Assembly (NCBI RefSeq): GCF_035978755.1
Contig: NZ_CP108414.1
Span: forward strand, 1,984,001 to 2,048,000
DNA length: 64,000 bases
Reading direction: 5' to 3'
DNA from: Streptomyces sp. NBC_01298
Lineage (GTDB): Bacteria; Actinomycetota; Actinomycetes; Streptomycetales; Streptomycetaceae
Part shown: positions 34,059 to 43,521 of the stretch, piece by piece
Layout: each line of letters starts with the position of its first letter
Numbering within the stretch: the first letter of the stretch is position 1
The notes under the pieces: generated by a model
Database searches by the model: none
Told to the model about the DNA's origin: nothing
Seen by the model: only the letters and a program-made list of their open reading frames with translations
Translations under genes and position numbers: made by a program

Positions 34059-36398
34059 TTGCGCAGACTCGCTGCGGTGGGAGCGGCGATATCACTCGCC
34101 CTCCTCGCCGCCCCCGCGCTAGCCGCCACCGCCTCCCCGGCCCCGCCCGCCCCGACGCCCGCCGGCCGGCAGCAAGCCGAGCAGCCGCAGGCCGCCGCCC
34201 CGCCGCCCGCGCCCCTGGAGCTCCAGCGCCAGGCCCTGCGCCGCCAGGCCCTCGAGGAGGTGGCCTCGGGCCGCCCCGGCGGGCTGCACGCCGAGGCCGA
34301 CGGCACGCTGCCCCGGCAGGCCAAGGTCGGCAAGCGGTACGTCGAACTGGCCCAGGAGCGCAAGGACAAGGTCTTCGTGATCCTCGCCGAGTTCGGCGAC
34401 CAGGTGGACAACACCACCGAGTTCGAGGGCAAGCCGCGCTTCGGCGGCACCCCGGGCCCGGCGCACAACACCATCGGCAAGCCGGCCGCGGACGACAACC
34501 ACACCCTGTGGCGCAAGGACTTCGACCGGTCCTTCTACGAGAAGCAGTTCTTCTCCACCGATCCGCGGTCGGCGTCCCTGCGCGCCTACTACCGGCTTCA
34601 GTCATCCGGCCGGTACGACATGGACGGCACGGTGACGGACTGGGTCAAACTCCCCTGGAACGAAGCCCGTTACGGCACCGACAACTGCTCGGAGTCCGGC
34701 CAGTGCCGGACCAACTGGGACATGATCCGGGATGCCACGAACTCCTGGTACGCCTCCGAGCGCGCCAAGGGCCGTACGGCCGAACAGATCAAGGCACAGC
34801 TCGCCGAGTACGACGTGTGGGACCGCTACGACGCCGACCACGACGGCGACTTCGACGAACCGGACGGCTACCTCGACCACCTCGTCGTCGTCCACGCGGG
34901 CAAGGACGGCACCTGGGGCGGCGGCGCGCAGGGCAAGGACGCCGTGTGGGCGCACCGCTGGTTCGCCTACTGGAACCAGGCCGGCAGCGCGGGCCCGGCG
35001 GGCAACAAGGCGGGCGGCACCCCGGTCGGCGACACCGGCATCTGGGCCGGGGACTACCTGACCGGCGGCGAGAACAGCGGCGCGGGCCTCTTCGCGCACG
35101 AGTTCGGGCACGACCTGGGCCTGCCGGACCTGTACAGCTCCGACGGGGACAACAGCGTCAACTTCTGGTCGCTGATGTCCTCGGCGTCCTACCTGGGCAG
35201 GGGCCGCAACTCCACCGGCGAGTTCCCGGGCGACCTCGACCCCTGGAGCAAGCTGCAGCTGGGCTGGCTCCAGTACACGGAGGCCGACGCGGGCCGCACC
35301 ACGCGCGCCACGCTCGGGGTGTCCGGCTACAACACCGAGGATCCGCAGGCGCTGTTGGTGCACCTGCCGCCGTCCTCGACCACGACCGACCTGGTCGACC
35401 CGTACGAGGGCGGCAGCCAGTGGTGGAGCGGTACGGGTGACTTCATGGACAACACCCTGTCGCGCACGGTCGACCTGTCGGGGGTCGCGGCCGGAACCCC
35501 GGCCCGGCTGGACGCCCGGGCCTGGTACGACATCGAGCAGGACTTCGACTACCTGACGGTGGAGGCCTCCACGGACGGCGGCACCGTCTGGACCGCACTG
35601 CCGGGCACGGTGGACGCCGCGCCCATCGGGGCGAAGGGAATCTCCGGCACCTCGGCCGGCTGGACCCAGCTCTCGGTGCCGCTGAACCAATTCAGTGGCA
35701 CCTCGGTCCAGTTGAGGCTGCGGGTCACCTCCGACAGCAACACCCACGGCAAGGGAGTCACCTTCGACGACATCCGTGTCACGGCGGGTGACGACGGCCG
35801 GGTACTGCTGCGCGACGGGGCGGAGCAGGGCGCGAACGGCTGGACGGCGGTCAAGTGGTCGCGCACGGAAGGCCGTACGGGCAGCGAGCAGCACCCGCGC
35901 GCGTACTTCGTGGAGAACCGCCGCTACACCGGCTACGGGAGCCTGCTGCGGACGGGTCCGTACAACTTCGGCTTCACGGGCGACAAGGTGGAGTTCTACC
36001 CGTACCAGCAGGGCGTGCTGGTCTGGCTCTGGGACACGGCGTACAGCGACAACACCACCAAGGCGCACCCCGGCGGCGGCCTGTTGCTGCCCGTCGACTC
36101 CCGGCCGGATCCCCTGACGAACGCGGACGGCACGCTGCTGAACGCACGGGCGCAGACCTTCGACGCGCCCTTCTCGCTCGGGAAGAGCGACCGGATCGTC
36201 CTGCACAAGGCGGGCGCGGCGACCGTGATCCCGGCCCGGAGCGGCGTACCGGTCTTCGACGACCGACACGGGTCGTACTGGAACGCGGCGCTGCCGCAGC
36301 TCGGGGTCAAGGTGCCGGACACCGGGACCCGGATCACGGTGGTGAAGGAGGCCGCGGGCGGGGCCCTGACGACGGTGCAGCTCAGCCCGTCGAAGTGA
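34059..36398 (+). CDS. Secreted immune inhibitor A-type (M6) metalloprotease
   Basis: The 779-residue preproprotein begins at TTG (AAAGG about 10 bases upstream) with a signal peptide ending ALA. A propeptide (to about residue 100) is followed by the M6 catalytic domain with zinc motif HEFGHDLGLPD near residue 350. A DxDxDG-like calcium loop lies before it (DADHDGDFDEPDG). C-terminal beta-sandwich domains (residues ~470-650) and a terminal domain follow. Related InhA proteases degrade host or environmental proteins. It is divergent from the conflict operon. Confidence 0.93.
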   Translation: MRRLAAVGAAISLALLAAPALAATASPAPPAPTPAGRQQAEQPQAAAPPPAPLELQRQALRRQALEEVASGRPGGLHAEADGTLPRQAKVGKRYVELAQERKDKVFVILAEFGDQVDNTTEFEGKPRFGGTPGPAHNTIGKPAADDNHTLWRKDFDRSFYEKQFFSTDPRSASLRAYYRLQSSGRYDMDGTVTDWVKLPWNEARYGTDNCSESGQCRTNWDMIRDATNSWYASERAKGRTAEQIKAQLAEYDVWDRYDADHDGDFDEPDGYLDHLVVVHAGKDGTWGGGAQGKDAVWAHRWFAYWNQAGSAGPAGNKAGGTPVGDTGIWAGDYLTGGENSGAGLFAHEFGHDLGLPDLYSSDGDNSVNFWSLMSSASYLGRGRNSTGEFPGDLDPWSKLQLGWLQYTEADAGRTTRATLGVSGYNTEDPQALLVHLPPSSTTTDLVDPYEGGSQWWSGTGDFMDNTLSRTVDLSGVAAGTPARLDARAWYDIEQDFDYLTVEASTDGGTVWTALPGTVDAAPIGAKGISGTSAGWTQLSVPLNQFSGTSVQLRLRVTSDSNTHGKGVTFDDIRVTAGDDGRVLLRDGAEQGANGWTAVKWSRTEGRTGSEQHPRAYFVENRRYTGYGSLLRTGPYNFGFTGDKVEFYPYQQGVLVWLWDTAYSDNTTKAHPGGGLLLPVDSRPDPLTNADGTLLNARAQTFDAPFSLGKSDRIVLHKAGAATVIPARSGVPVFDDRHGSYWNAALPQLGVKVPDTGTRITVVKEAAGGALTTVQLSPSK

Positions 36399-36440
36399 CC
36401 TGCCGGGGCTGAGCGGGGGGAGGGCGGCGGGGACCGCCGG

Positions 36441-36818
36441 TCAGTGGCGCACCAGACAGAACGGGTGCCCGGCCGGATCGGCGTAGACCCGCCAGCCCTC
36501 TCCCGCCCGGTCCCCGTCCAGCAGGGTGGCTCCGCGGGCCAGGACCTCCGCGTGCGCCGGGTCCAGGTCCGCGACGGCGAAGTCGAGGTGGATCTGCTGG
36601 GGCCGGGCCGGGTCCGGCCAACGGGGTGGCCGGTGGTCCTCGGCGTACTGGAACGCGAGGACCGCACCGGCGGGCAGGTGCAGGGTCGCCCAGGTGGCGT
36701 CGGTGGCCCAGCGCCGGTCGGGACGGTTGACCTCGCCGCCGGCCAGGCTCTGGTAGAACGCGGCCAGCGCCGCCGGGTCGGGGCAGTCCAGCACCACGCA
36801 CTGCAGCTCGGCGATCAT
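36441..36818 (-). CDS. VOC/glyoxalase-fold protein
   Basis: The 125-residue protein has the two beta-alpha-beta-beta-beta halves of the vicinal oxygen chelate fold: LQCVVLDCPDPAALAAFY at the start and IHLDFAVADLDPAHAEV in the middle, ending in DPAGHPFCLV. ATG 36818 is the only start fitting the fold. These proteins may be dioxygenases, resistance binders or simply ligand-binding; no specific function is evident. Confidence 0.82.
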   Translation of the reverse strand: MIAELQCVVLDCPDPAALAAFYQSLAGGEVNRPDRRWATDATWATLHLPAGAVLAFQYAEDHRPPRWPDPARPQQIHLDFAVADLDPAHAEVLARGATLLDGDRAGEGWRVYADPAGHPFCLVRH

Positions 36819-36929
36819 GCGATCGATCCTAGGCCGTCCGGTGGACCACGGGTCACATGACATACGCTGCCCGCGGGGGCGTGCTGTGATCCGCACGGCG
36901 GGCCGAGGGGGCGGGCGGTACGGGATCCG

Positions 36930-37823
36930 ATGACACAGCGGGGAAACACCGGCCTGCCGCGAGTGCCTGACGGCGGGACCGCGCGGCCCCGTTCCGGCGG
37001 CGGTCGGGACGCGGCCCTGTCCGTACAGGAGTTCACGGCGGTCCGGGGCGTCGGGTTCGAGCCGGTCGGCCAGGTTCTCGGTGCGGCCGTCTTCGCCATC
37101 GGGGACACGGGCCTCGGGGGCTGCCCGGGCGCCTGGACGGCCACGGACGGCGTGAAGACCCCCTCCTCCGCCTGGACCGCCTCCGCCTCCCCGTTGCAGC
37201 GGACGCTGTACACGGGCCGCCGGCTGGCACTCTCCCGGGCGGTGGCGCAGTGCCGCGCGCTCGGTGGGGACGGGATCGTCGGGGTGGATCTGCGGGTCGA
37301 GGACTTCGGAGCGCGGACCACCGAGTACACGACGCCGACCGTGCAGTTCACGGTCCTCGGCACCGCGGTCCGGGCCCGCTCGCGCATCCGCCCGCGCGAG
37401 CCCTTCACCTCGCACCTGCGCGGGCAGGACTTCGCGCGGCTCGTGCACTCCGGATGGATTCCCACCGCACTGGCCTTCGGCATCGCGATCGACACCCGCC
37501 ACGACGACTGGCGCGCCTCCCGCCGGACCCGCTGGGCCACCGGGAACCAGGAGGTCGACGGATACACGCAACTGGTCGGCCAAGTACGCCGCAAGGCCCG
37601 GGAGAACCTGGCCGACGACGCCGCCCGGCACGGCGGCGACGGGGTGGTGGTGGACGACATCGGACTCCGGATGCGCGAGAACGAGTGCCCGTCCTTCGGG
37701 AACGTGCGCGATCTCGTGGCGGAGGCGGCCTTCGTCGGCACCGCCGTCGCCCGGTTCGGCCGCTCCGAGCGGCCCGCCGGACACGGACCACTGACCATCA
37801 TGCGACTGGAACGCGAGCACTGA
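36930..37823 (+). CDS. YbjQ/heavy-metal-binding-domain protein (two copies), first of three
   Basis: The 297-residue protein contains two diverged YbjQ-type domains (family often annotated heavy-metal-binding). Each has a V(R)GVGFEPVGQVLGA- or GWIPTALAFG-like strand, a helix with RRLALSRAV/KARENLADDA, and the DGIVGVDL/DGVVVDDI strand, then a VGTAV strand. YbjQ proteins form pentameric rings; metal binding is not well proven. One base separates it from the next gene of the same type. Confidence 0.7.
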   Translation: MTQRGNTGLPRVPDGGTARPRSGGGRDAALSVQEFTAVRGVGFEPVGQVLGAAVFAIGDTGLGGCPGAWTATDGVKTPSSAWTASASPLQRTLYTGRRLALSRAVAQCRALGGDGIVGVDLRVEDFGARTTEYTTPTVQFTVLGTAVRARSRIRPREPFTSHLRGQDFARLVHSGWIPTALAFGIAIDTRHDDWRASRRTRWATGNQEVDGYTQLVGQVRRKARENLADDAARHGGDGVVVDDIGLRMRENECPSFGNVRDLVAEAAFVGTAVARFGRSERPAGHGPLTIMRLEREH

Positions 37824-37824
37824 G

Positions 37825-38667
37825 ATGACCGAGGGAACGGGGCAGGGAGTGACGGGACAGGAGCTGTCGCAGGACGCGATGCGGCGACTGGCACAGCTGC
37901 GGCCGGGAGAGAAGGGCTCGCTCTTCACCTCGGACCTGTCCGTGAACGAGTTCCTCCTGGTGCGCGAGGTCGGCTTCCGCCCCCTCGGCCTGGTCCTGGG
38001 GGCCTCCGTCTACCACGTGGGCATCCAGATCGGCCGGTGGACGAAGAACCAGGAACTGGCGAAACTGTCGCAGGCCATGTACGAGGCGCGCGAGTTGGCG
38101 ATGAGCCGGATGGAGGCCGAGGCGAGCGCGCTGGGGGCGGACGGGATCGTGGGGGTGCGCCTCGACATCGAGTTCAAGGACTTCGGATCGGACATCGCCG
38201 AGTTCATCGCCGTCGGCACTGCCGTCAAGGCGGACGGCGCCGACCCGGGTCCGGGCGGGACCTGGCTCAACAACAAGGCCAAGCCCTTCACTTCGAACCT
38301 GTCCGGCCAGGACTTCTGGAGCCTGATCCGCGCCGGGTACGCCCCGCTGGACATGGTCATGGGGTCGTGCGTCTACCACGTGGCGCACCAGCGCTTCACC
38401 CAGGCGCTGTCCACCACCGGCCGCAACGTCGAGATCGAGCCGTACACCCAGGCCCTCTACGAGGCGCGCGAGTTGGCGATGAGCCGGATGCGGGCCGAGG
38501 GGGCGGCCCTGGAGGCCGAGGGGATCGTGGCGGTCCAGTTGAAGCAGCACTCCCACGGCTGGGGTTCGCACACCACCGAGTTCTTCGCCATCGGGACCGC
38601 GGTGCGCCCGCTGCGCGACGACCACGTCATCGACCGGCCGACCATGGTGCTGGGCCTCGATGACTGA
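37825..38667 (+). CDS. YbjQ-domain protein with tandem duplicated domains
   Basis: The 280-residue protein has two close copies of a YbjQ-like domain. The helix YEARELAMSRM occurs twice, identically, followed by ADGIVGVRL in copy 1 and AEGIVAVQL in copy 2, and by FIAVGTAV/FFAIGTAV. Copies are also related at SVYHVG/CVYHVA. It was probably made by gene duplication together with the upstream homologue. It overlaps the next gene by 8 bases, so the three are one operon. Confidence 0.72.
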   Translation: MTEGTGQGVTGQELSQDAMRRLAQLRPGEKGSLFTSDLSVNEFLLVREVGFRPLGLVLGASVYHVGIQIGRWTKNQELAKLSQAMYEARELAMSRMEAEASALGADGIVGVRLDIEFKDFGSDIAEFIAVGTAVKADGADPGPGGTWLNNKAKPFTSNLSGQDFWSLIRAGYAPLDMVMGSCVYHVAHQRFTQALSTTGRNVEIEPYTQALYEARELAMSRMRAEGAALEAEGIVAVQLKQHSHGWGSHTTEFFAIGTAVRPLRDDHVIDRPTMVLGLDD

Positions 38668-39109
38668 ACTGCCGGAGGTCCCCGAGTCGCCCGAGACGGA
38701 CGTCGCGCTGCTGGCCGCGGCGCTGCGCACGGACCAGGCGGGCCTGAGCCTGCACGTCGGAGTGCTGGCGTCGGACCTGGCGCAATCGCTGCCGCCCGGC
38801 GCCGTGCGGGTCGACCGCAGGCGTTCGGTCGCGGACCGCCTGGCCGGGCGCGAGGGCACGGTCACCGCACTGGACGTCGCACTCGGCGAGCGGCGGCTGT
38901 CGCTGCGGACGGACCGGGGCCGGGTGACCGCCGAGATCTGCCACGAGGTACGGGGCATCGTGCTCTCCCGCCGCCAGGTGGGCCTGGACGAGTGGATCGA
39001 GGCCCTGGCCGGGTCCCTGGCCGACGCGGCGGCCTCCAGCGCCCGGGCCCGCGAGGCCGTCGAGCGCTATCTGACCCGTCCCACCGGCGCGCCGTGGTGG
39101 GTCGGGTAG
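38660..39109 (+). CDS. Hypothetical protein of the YbjQ operon
   Basis: The 149-residue product shows no domain I recognise. It is predicted cytoplasmic, mixed alpha/beta, with strands around EGTVTALDVALGERRLSLRT and a C-terminal helix (DEWIEALAGSLADAAASSARAREAV, quoted in part). It starts inside the stop of the upstream gene and its last 43 bases overlap the convergent flavoprotein gene. It probably acts with the YbjQ proteins. Confidence 0.6.
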   Translation: MTELPEVPESPETDVALLAAALRTDQAGLSLHVGVLASDLAQSLPPGAVRVDRRRSVADRLAGREGTVTALDVALGERRLSLRTDRGRVTAEICHEVRGIVLSRRQVGLDEWIEALAGSLADAAASSARAREAVERYLTRPTGAPWWVG

Positions 39110-40563
39110 GCGGTGGCTGCCGGGGTGTCCGGGGGCCGTCGCTTGGACAGGACGCCGGCCATCGTGACGGGGTCGAGCAGGGTGCCCGGCGGCCGGGTCA
39201 GCGAGAGCACCCCGAAGAAGCGGGAGGCGATCGCCTGGTCGGTGTTGGCTCCGGCCATCACCCGGGACATGTAGCGCTGCAGGATCCGCGTGGCCCGGTC
39301 CGGCGCGGGTCCCTCCGTCACCGGATAGCGCATGTCCTCGCTGGTGGCGATCTGCCAGGGCACGGCGGCCGTCGCGAGGGTCCGGCGCTGGATCCGGCGG
39401 GAGGCCGCGGCGATCTCCTCCGGGGTCAGGGTGCGGATCTCCTTGGCCAGGGCTTCCGCGGCGAGCGCGGCGGCCGTCATCCCGTGCCCGTACACGGGAT
39501 TGACCCGGCAGGCGGCGTCGCCGAGCACCAGGAACCCGGCCGGCCAGCGCTCCAGGCGCTCGTAGTGGCGCCATTCGTTCGCCGTGTTCCGGAAGACGGC
39601 GGGCGAGGACAGCGGGACCGCGCCCCGGATGGCGTCGTACAGGGCCGGACTGCGCAGGCTCCGGGCGAACGGGAGGAACTCCTCGTCCTTCGCGGACGGG
39701 GCGTGTTCGCCGTTGCCGACGAGGGTCACCAGCCAGCGGTCCCCCTCCAGCGGCACCAGCACACCGCCGCGCGGGAGTTCGGGACGGCCCTGGACGTACA
39801 TGCCCTGCCAGCGCCGGCCCGGATCGTCCGGGGTCTCGAAGTAGCGGCTGGCGTACCCGAGATGGGGGTCGTAGCGGGTGACCGCGGGAACCGGATGGCC
39901 GAGCGACGCGAGCCAGGCGGGGGCCTTGGAGGAGCGTCCGGTCGCGTCGACGACGAGGCGTGCGTCCAGCCTTTCGCCGCCGCGCAGTTCCACGCCGGTC
40001 ACGGTGCGGCCGTCCGGCCCGGCCACGAGTCCGGTGGCGGCCGCACCGGCCCGGATGCGGACGCGCGGGATGCGGAGCACTTCCGCCCGTACCGTCGTGT
40101 CGAGCAACTCCCGTCCGGCCAGCAGCACTCTGGACCCGGACACGGGCCCGAACCAGTCGGCCGGGCTGAGCCAGAGGAAGTCGCGCGGCGAGTCGAAGAG
40201 GCCGGCCCCCGCCGCCACCAGCTTGCCGGTGATGCCCGGCAGCATCAGCTCGATCAGCTCCGCGCCCCGGGACCACAGGACGTGCACGTGCCGGGACTGG
40301 GGTATTCCTGGCCTGAACGCCACTTCTCCCTGCGGCAGTTCGTCCCGCTCGATCAGGGTGACCCGGGAGAACCGCATCGCGAGCACGCGTGCGGCCAGCA
40401 GCCCGGCCATACCCGCGCCGAGGACCACGGCATGGTCCCCGGCGCGATGCTCGGCTCGGTCCCCCGCGTGTTCGGCAGGGTGCTGGGCGTGGTGCTGGGC
40501 GTGGTGCTCGGCGTGCGGTCCGGTGGTGGTGCGTAGGTGGTTGTCCGTTGCGTCGTCGTCCAT
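39067..40563 (-). CDS. FAD-dependent monooxygenase/oxidoreductase
   Basis: The 498-residue flavoprotein has an FAD-binding motif VLGAGMAGLLAARVL (residues ~47-60) and the second FAD motif LVLGDAACRVNPVYGHGM (residues ~335-355), of the aromatic hydroxylase/halogenase-like superfamily. Before the fold lies an unusual 40-residue leader rich in His/Ala (HHAQHHAQHPAEHAGDRAEH) encoded by short DNA repeats. A start nearer residue 40 is therefore possible, though no better start was found. It overlaps the end of the convergent hypothetical gene. Confidence 0.8.
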   Translation of the reverse strand: MDDDATDNHLRTTTGPHAEHHAQHHAQHPAEHAGDRAEHRAGDHAVVLGAGMAGLLAARVLAMRFSRVTLIERDELPQGEVAFRPGIPQSRHVHVLWSRGAELIELMLPGITGKLVAAGAGLFDSPRDFLWLSPADWFGPVSGSRVLLAGRELLDTTVRAEVLRIPRVRIRAGAAATGLVAGPDGRTVTGVELRGGERLDARLVVDATGRSSKAPAWLASLGHPVPAVTRYDPHLGYASRYFETPDDPGRRWQGMYVQGRPELPRGGVLVPLEGDRWLVTLVGNGEHAPSAKDEEFLPFARSLRSPALYDAIRGAVPLSSPAVFRNTANEWRHYERLERWPAGFLVLGDAACRVNPVYGHGMTAAALAAEALAKEIRTLTPEEIAAASRRIQRRTLATAAVPWQIATSEDMRYPVTEGPAPDRATRILQRYMSRVMAGANTDQAIASRFFGVLSLTRPPGTLLDPVTMAGVLSKRRPPDTPAATAYPTHHGAPVGRVR

Positions 40564-40669
40564 GCCGCCGAGTGTGGACGCGGACGGGGCGGCCTGGTCA
40601 GGTCCCGGACGGGGCGCCCGGAGGCTCGACGGGGGCGGACGGGCTCATATCGGGGCGCGCCCCGGCCGG

Positions 40670-40736
40670 GACCCCCGGTGGGGACCCCGGCGGGACCCCC
40701 ACCGGGGCCCCCACCGGGGCCTCCGCCGGGGCCTGT
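40670..40736. repeat. Tandem GC-rich 12-bp repeats downstream of the lipase
   Basis: Units related to CCCCCACCGGGG recur about five times between the lipase stop (40743) and the flavoprotein start (40563). Each unit is partly self-complementary, so the array can form stems and may terminate lipase transcription. Confidence 0.6.
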
Positions 40737-40742
40737 CCCGCA

Positions 40743-42356
40743 TCAGGGGCAGAGGGCGGTCCAGGTGACCTTCACGTGCCCGCCGTCGTCCCCGCGGAAC
40801 TCGCTGGTACGGGTCCCCGGCTGATCGGTGTACGGATCCCACGCCACCGTGCCCCGGGCGACCAGGTCGTCGGCCGAGGAGGCGTCGTAGTCCCAGAGGA
40901 AGACGCCGATCTCGAACGGCCCGGGCCCGTACGTCGCCCCCGAGCCGACGCGCTGGTAGAAGTACGGGTCGGGGTCGGTGCGGTTGCCCTGGTTGGGGAA
41001 GGTCGACGGGTCCGAGCCGGAGCGCGACCACACGGCGGTGCGCGCGCCGTCGCCGGTCCGGACCGCGATGTCCCCGTAGAGCGCGGGGCGGGTCGTACCG
41101 TCGTCGAAGTAGGTCAGCTCCGCCCGGTCCACGCGGACCCGGCAGGCGGGGACGCCCTGCGCCGGGGTGACGGTGTAGGTGACGGAGGCCTCGCCGCCGT
41201 CCACGCCGGCCATCCTGGCGGTGAACCGGCCGAAGCCGAGGGACGGGTCCCAGTGCACGCGGCCGGCGGCCATCACGTCGTCGTTGTTCCCGGCGCTGTA
41301 GTCGGCGTCGGTGAGGTAGGCGGTGACGGTCGCCCGGCCGCTGAACGACTGGCTCCGAGTGGTGTCGTCGAGCCCGAACCAGGGATCGTAGTCCGGGAAG
41401 GCGGTGGCGCCGGACCGGTCCCGGCGCCACAGGGAGCGGGCGGTCCCGTCGGTGGTCAGGGTGAGGCCGTCGTACAGCTCGGGCCCGTTCTCCCCGGTGG
41501 AGGTGAACCGCGCCGAGTCCACGGTGATCCGGAACGGCCCCGTCTTCAGCTCCACTTCGCTCACCGGGTCCTTGGAGAACTCGGCGACGATCTGCCGGCG
41601 GACCCAGTCGTTTCCGAGCAGTCCGTAGTGCGAGGGGCAGCCGCTGTCGCCCACCGGCAGGACGTGGTTGACGGCTCCCGCCAGCTCGGTGGAGCGCGGG
41701 GCGCGACCGTCGCCGGGCGGGATCTGCTGGTCGCAGGTGGAGCTGATGGTGGTGTAGCGGGTGGTGCCCGGGGTTTCGTCGCCCGCGTTGAGGGAGGTCA
41801 GGAACGGGCTGCCGGGGGTCATGTCCGCGAGCGAGGCCGCGTGGATGTCGCAGAAGGTGGCGAAGGGCCCGCAGGGCGCGGCGTCCCCCGCCCCGTGGTT
41901 GGGGCCGCCGAGGGAGACCCAGGCGCGGACCCGGGAACTCCCGCCGTCCTTGAGGTACTTGCGGGTGAGCAGCGAACCCATGCTGTGGGCGACCACGTCG
42001 ACCGGGCGGCTGCCGAACCGTTCGGTGAGGAAGGCGCCGAAGCGGGCGGCGTTGGAGTCGTTGGTGGCGGCCCAGTCGTAGCCGAATTCGGCGAGGTCGC
42101 CGGCGAGCCACCCCTGGGCAAGGAGATGGTCCTCCAGCCCGTCGAGGGAGGCCGCGGTGTCCCCGAACCCGTGCACGAGGACGACCGGTGTACGCCGCTG
42201 CGCACGGACGGCGCTCTCCGCGGTGTCCGCGGCCCGCGCGGTCGGTGCGGTGAGCAGGGTGGCGACGAGGGCCGCGGCGAGCGTCGCGGCGAGGGCCGCG
42301 GCCAGGGCGAGGAGCATCGGGAACGACAGGGGCGCGGGCAGGGCGGATCTGCGCAT
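40743..42356 (-). CDS. Secreted lipase/esterase with tandem beta domains
   Basis: The 537-residue preprotein has a long signal peptide (basic start, hydrophobic core, ending TARA), then an alpha/beta-hydrolase domain (residues ~50-275). VVLVHGFGDT is the oxyanion strand and VAHSMGS holds the nucleophile Ser, in a form typical of Streptomyces triacylglycerol lipases. Two C-terminal beta domains (residues ~285-405 and ~410-537) carry repeats such as GRVHWDPSLGFG/GTVAWDPYTDQPG and are likely C2-like membrane- or surface-binding modules. ATG 42356 has GGGAG upstream. Confidence 0.87.
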   Translation of the reverse strand: MRRSALPAPLSFPMLLALAAALAATLAAALVATLLTAPTARAADTAESAVRAQRRTPVVLVHGFGDTAASLDGLEDHLLAQGWLAGDLAEFGYDWAATNDSNAARFGAFLTERFGSRPVDVVAHSMGSLLTRKYLKDGGSSRVRAWVSLGGPNHGAGDAAPCGPFATFCDIHAASLADMTPGSPFLTSLNAGDETPGTTRYTTISSTCDQQIPPGDGRAPRSTELAGAVNHVLPVGDSGCPSHYGLLGNDWVRRQIVAEFSKDPVSEVELKTGPFRITVDSARFTSTGENGPELYDGLTLTTDGTARSLWRRDRSGATAFPDYDPWFGLDDTTRSQSFSGRATVTAYLTDADYSAGNNDDVMAAGRVHWDPSLGFGRFTARMAGVDGGEASVTYTVTPAQGVPACRVRVDRAELTYFDDGTTRPALYGDIAVRTGDGARTAVWSRSGSDPSTFPNQGNRTDPDPYFYQRVGSGATYGPGPFEIGVFLWDYDASSADDLVARGTVAWDPYTDQPGTRTSEFRGDDGGHVKVTWTALCP

Positions 42357-42466
42357 GGCTCTCCCAGGGACGCGGCGTGACACGACGGGGCCGCCGCGGC
42401 CCGAAGCCGAAGCCCGCACGCGACAGCCCGAAGTGACTGGCGAGTAGCAAGCTAACCCCCGGGGAT

Positions 42467-43426
42467 TCAGCGCGATAGAGCCGCGTACGAGACTCCGGTG
42501 AGCTTTTCGGAAGCGCGCCAGAGGCGTTCGCCGGACTTGTCGTCCAGGGTCCATTTCGCCCGCCCGGAACGGTGCGGCGCGCCGCGAATGCTGAACCGCG
42601 GCCCGATGAACTCGTCCGGCCGGACCCCGGGGGCGGTGGCCGCGTACAGGGTGGGCAGTGCGCCGGAGGCCGCGGACTGGGCGAGGACCCCGTTGCCGAT
42701 GGTGACGCCGAGACCGTTGGCGGCGACCGCGAGCCGTGACGCGAGGGTGGCGCCCGCCTGCGGGGCCGCGGCGACGTGCAGGTTCGTGGAGGCGTAGCCG
42801 GGATGGGCGGAGGCCGCGACGATCCCGGATCCGGCGGTCGCGAGGCGCCGGGCGAGCTCGTGGGTGAAGAGCAGGTTCGCGGTCTTGGAACGGCCGTAGG
42901 CGATCCAACGCCGGTAGTTCCGCTCACCGTTCAGATCCTCGTGGTCCACGTCCCCGAAGAGGTGGAAGCCGCTGGAGAGGGTGACGATCCGGGCCCCGGG
43001 CGGGGCGTCGAGGAGCCGGGGCAGCAGAAGTCCGGTGAGGGCGAAGTGCCCGAGGTGGTTGACCCCGAACTGCGTCTCGAACCCGTCGGCGGTGCGGCCG
43101 TACGGCAGCGCCATCACGCCGGCGTTGTTGACGAGCAGATCCAGCGTCCCCTGCCGCCGTCGCCCGTACGCGTCCGCGAACTCCCTCACGGAGGCCAGAT
43201 CGGCGAGGTCCAGGGCCATGAACTCCACGTCGGCGCCCGGCACTTCGCCCCGCAGCGCGACTTCGGCGGCGCGCCCCCGGGCCGCGCTCCGGCAGGCGAG
43301 CACCACCGAGGCGCCGTGGCGCGCGAGTTCCCTGGCGGCGGCGTAGCCGATCCCGCTGTTGCCTCCGGTGACGACGGCCGCGCGTCCGCTCTGGTCCGGT
43401 ATCCCGGTGGCCTTCCAGCCCGCCAT
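42467..43426 (-). CDS. Short-chain dehydrogenase/reductase
   Basis: The 319-residue Rossmann enzyme has the cofactor loop TGGNSGIG, NNAG in LLVNNAGVMAL, the catalytic Ser region TLSSGF and the YxxxK pair YGRSK. It resembles the retinol-dehydrogenase-like group that uses NADP(H). Length is within the family range. Its stop is about 110 bases from the divergent-start lipase gene upstream on the same strand. The substrate cannot be inferred. Confidence 0.88.
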   Translation of the reverse strand: MAGWKATGIPDQSGRAAVVTGGNSGIGYAAARELARHGASVVLACRSAARGRAAEVALRGEVPGADVEFMALDLADLASVREFADAYGRRRQGTLDLLVNNAGVMALPYGRTADGFETQFGVNHLGHFALTGLLLPRLLDAPPGARIVTLSSGFHLFGDVDHEDLNGERNYRRWIAYGRSKTANLLFTHELARRLATAGSGIVAASAHPGYASTNLHVAAAPQAGATLASRLAVAANGLGVTIGNGVLAQSAASGALPTLYAATAPGVRPDEFIGPRFSIRGAPHRSGRAKWTLDDKSGERLWRASEKLTGVSYAALSR

Positions 43427-43521
43427 GGCAGCTCCTCCCTCCCGGCGGCCCCATGGCCCACCGGCCCCCGCACCCTACTCCCGGCGTCGAGGCCCCCCAC
43501 CGCGCTGAACCGCCCGCGGGC

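Noticed and set aside
34059..36398. M6 protease as part of the conflict operon
   Set aside because: It is divergent, has a secretion signal and its own start region; no overlap or coupling links it to the operon.
40670..40736. Possible CRISPR-like array
   Set aside because: Units are 12 bp, GC-only and without spacers; it is a simple tandem repeat.
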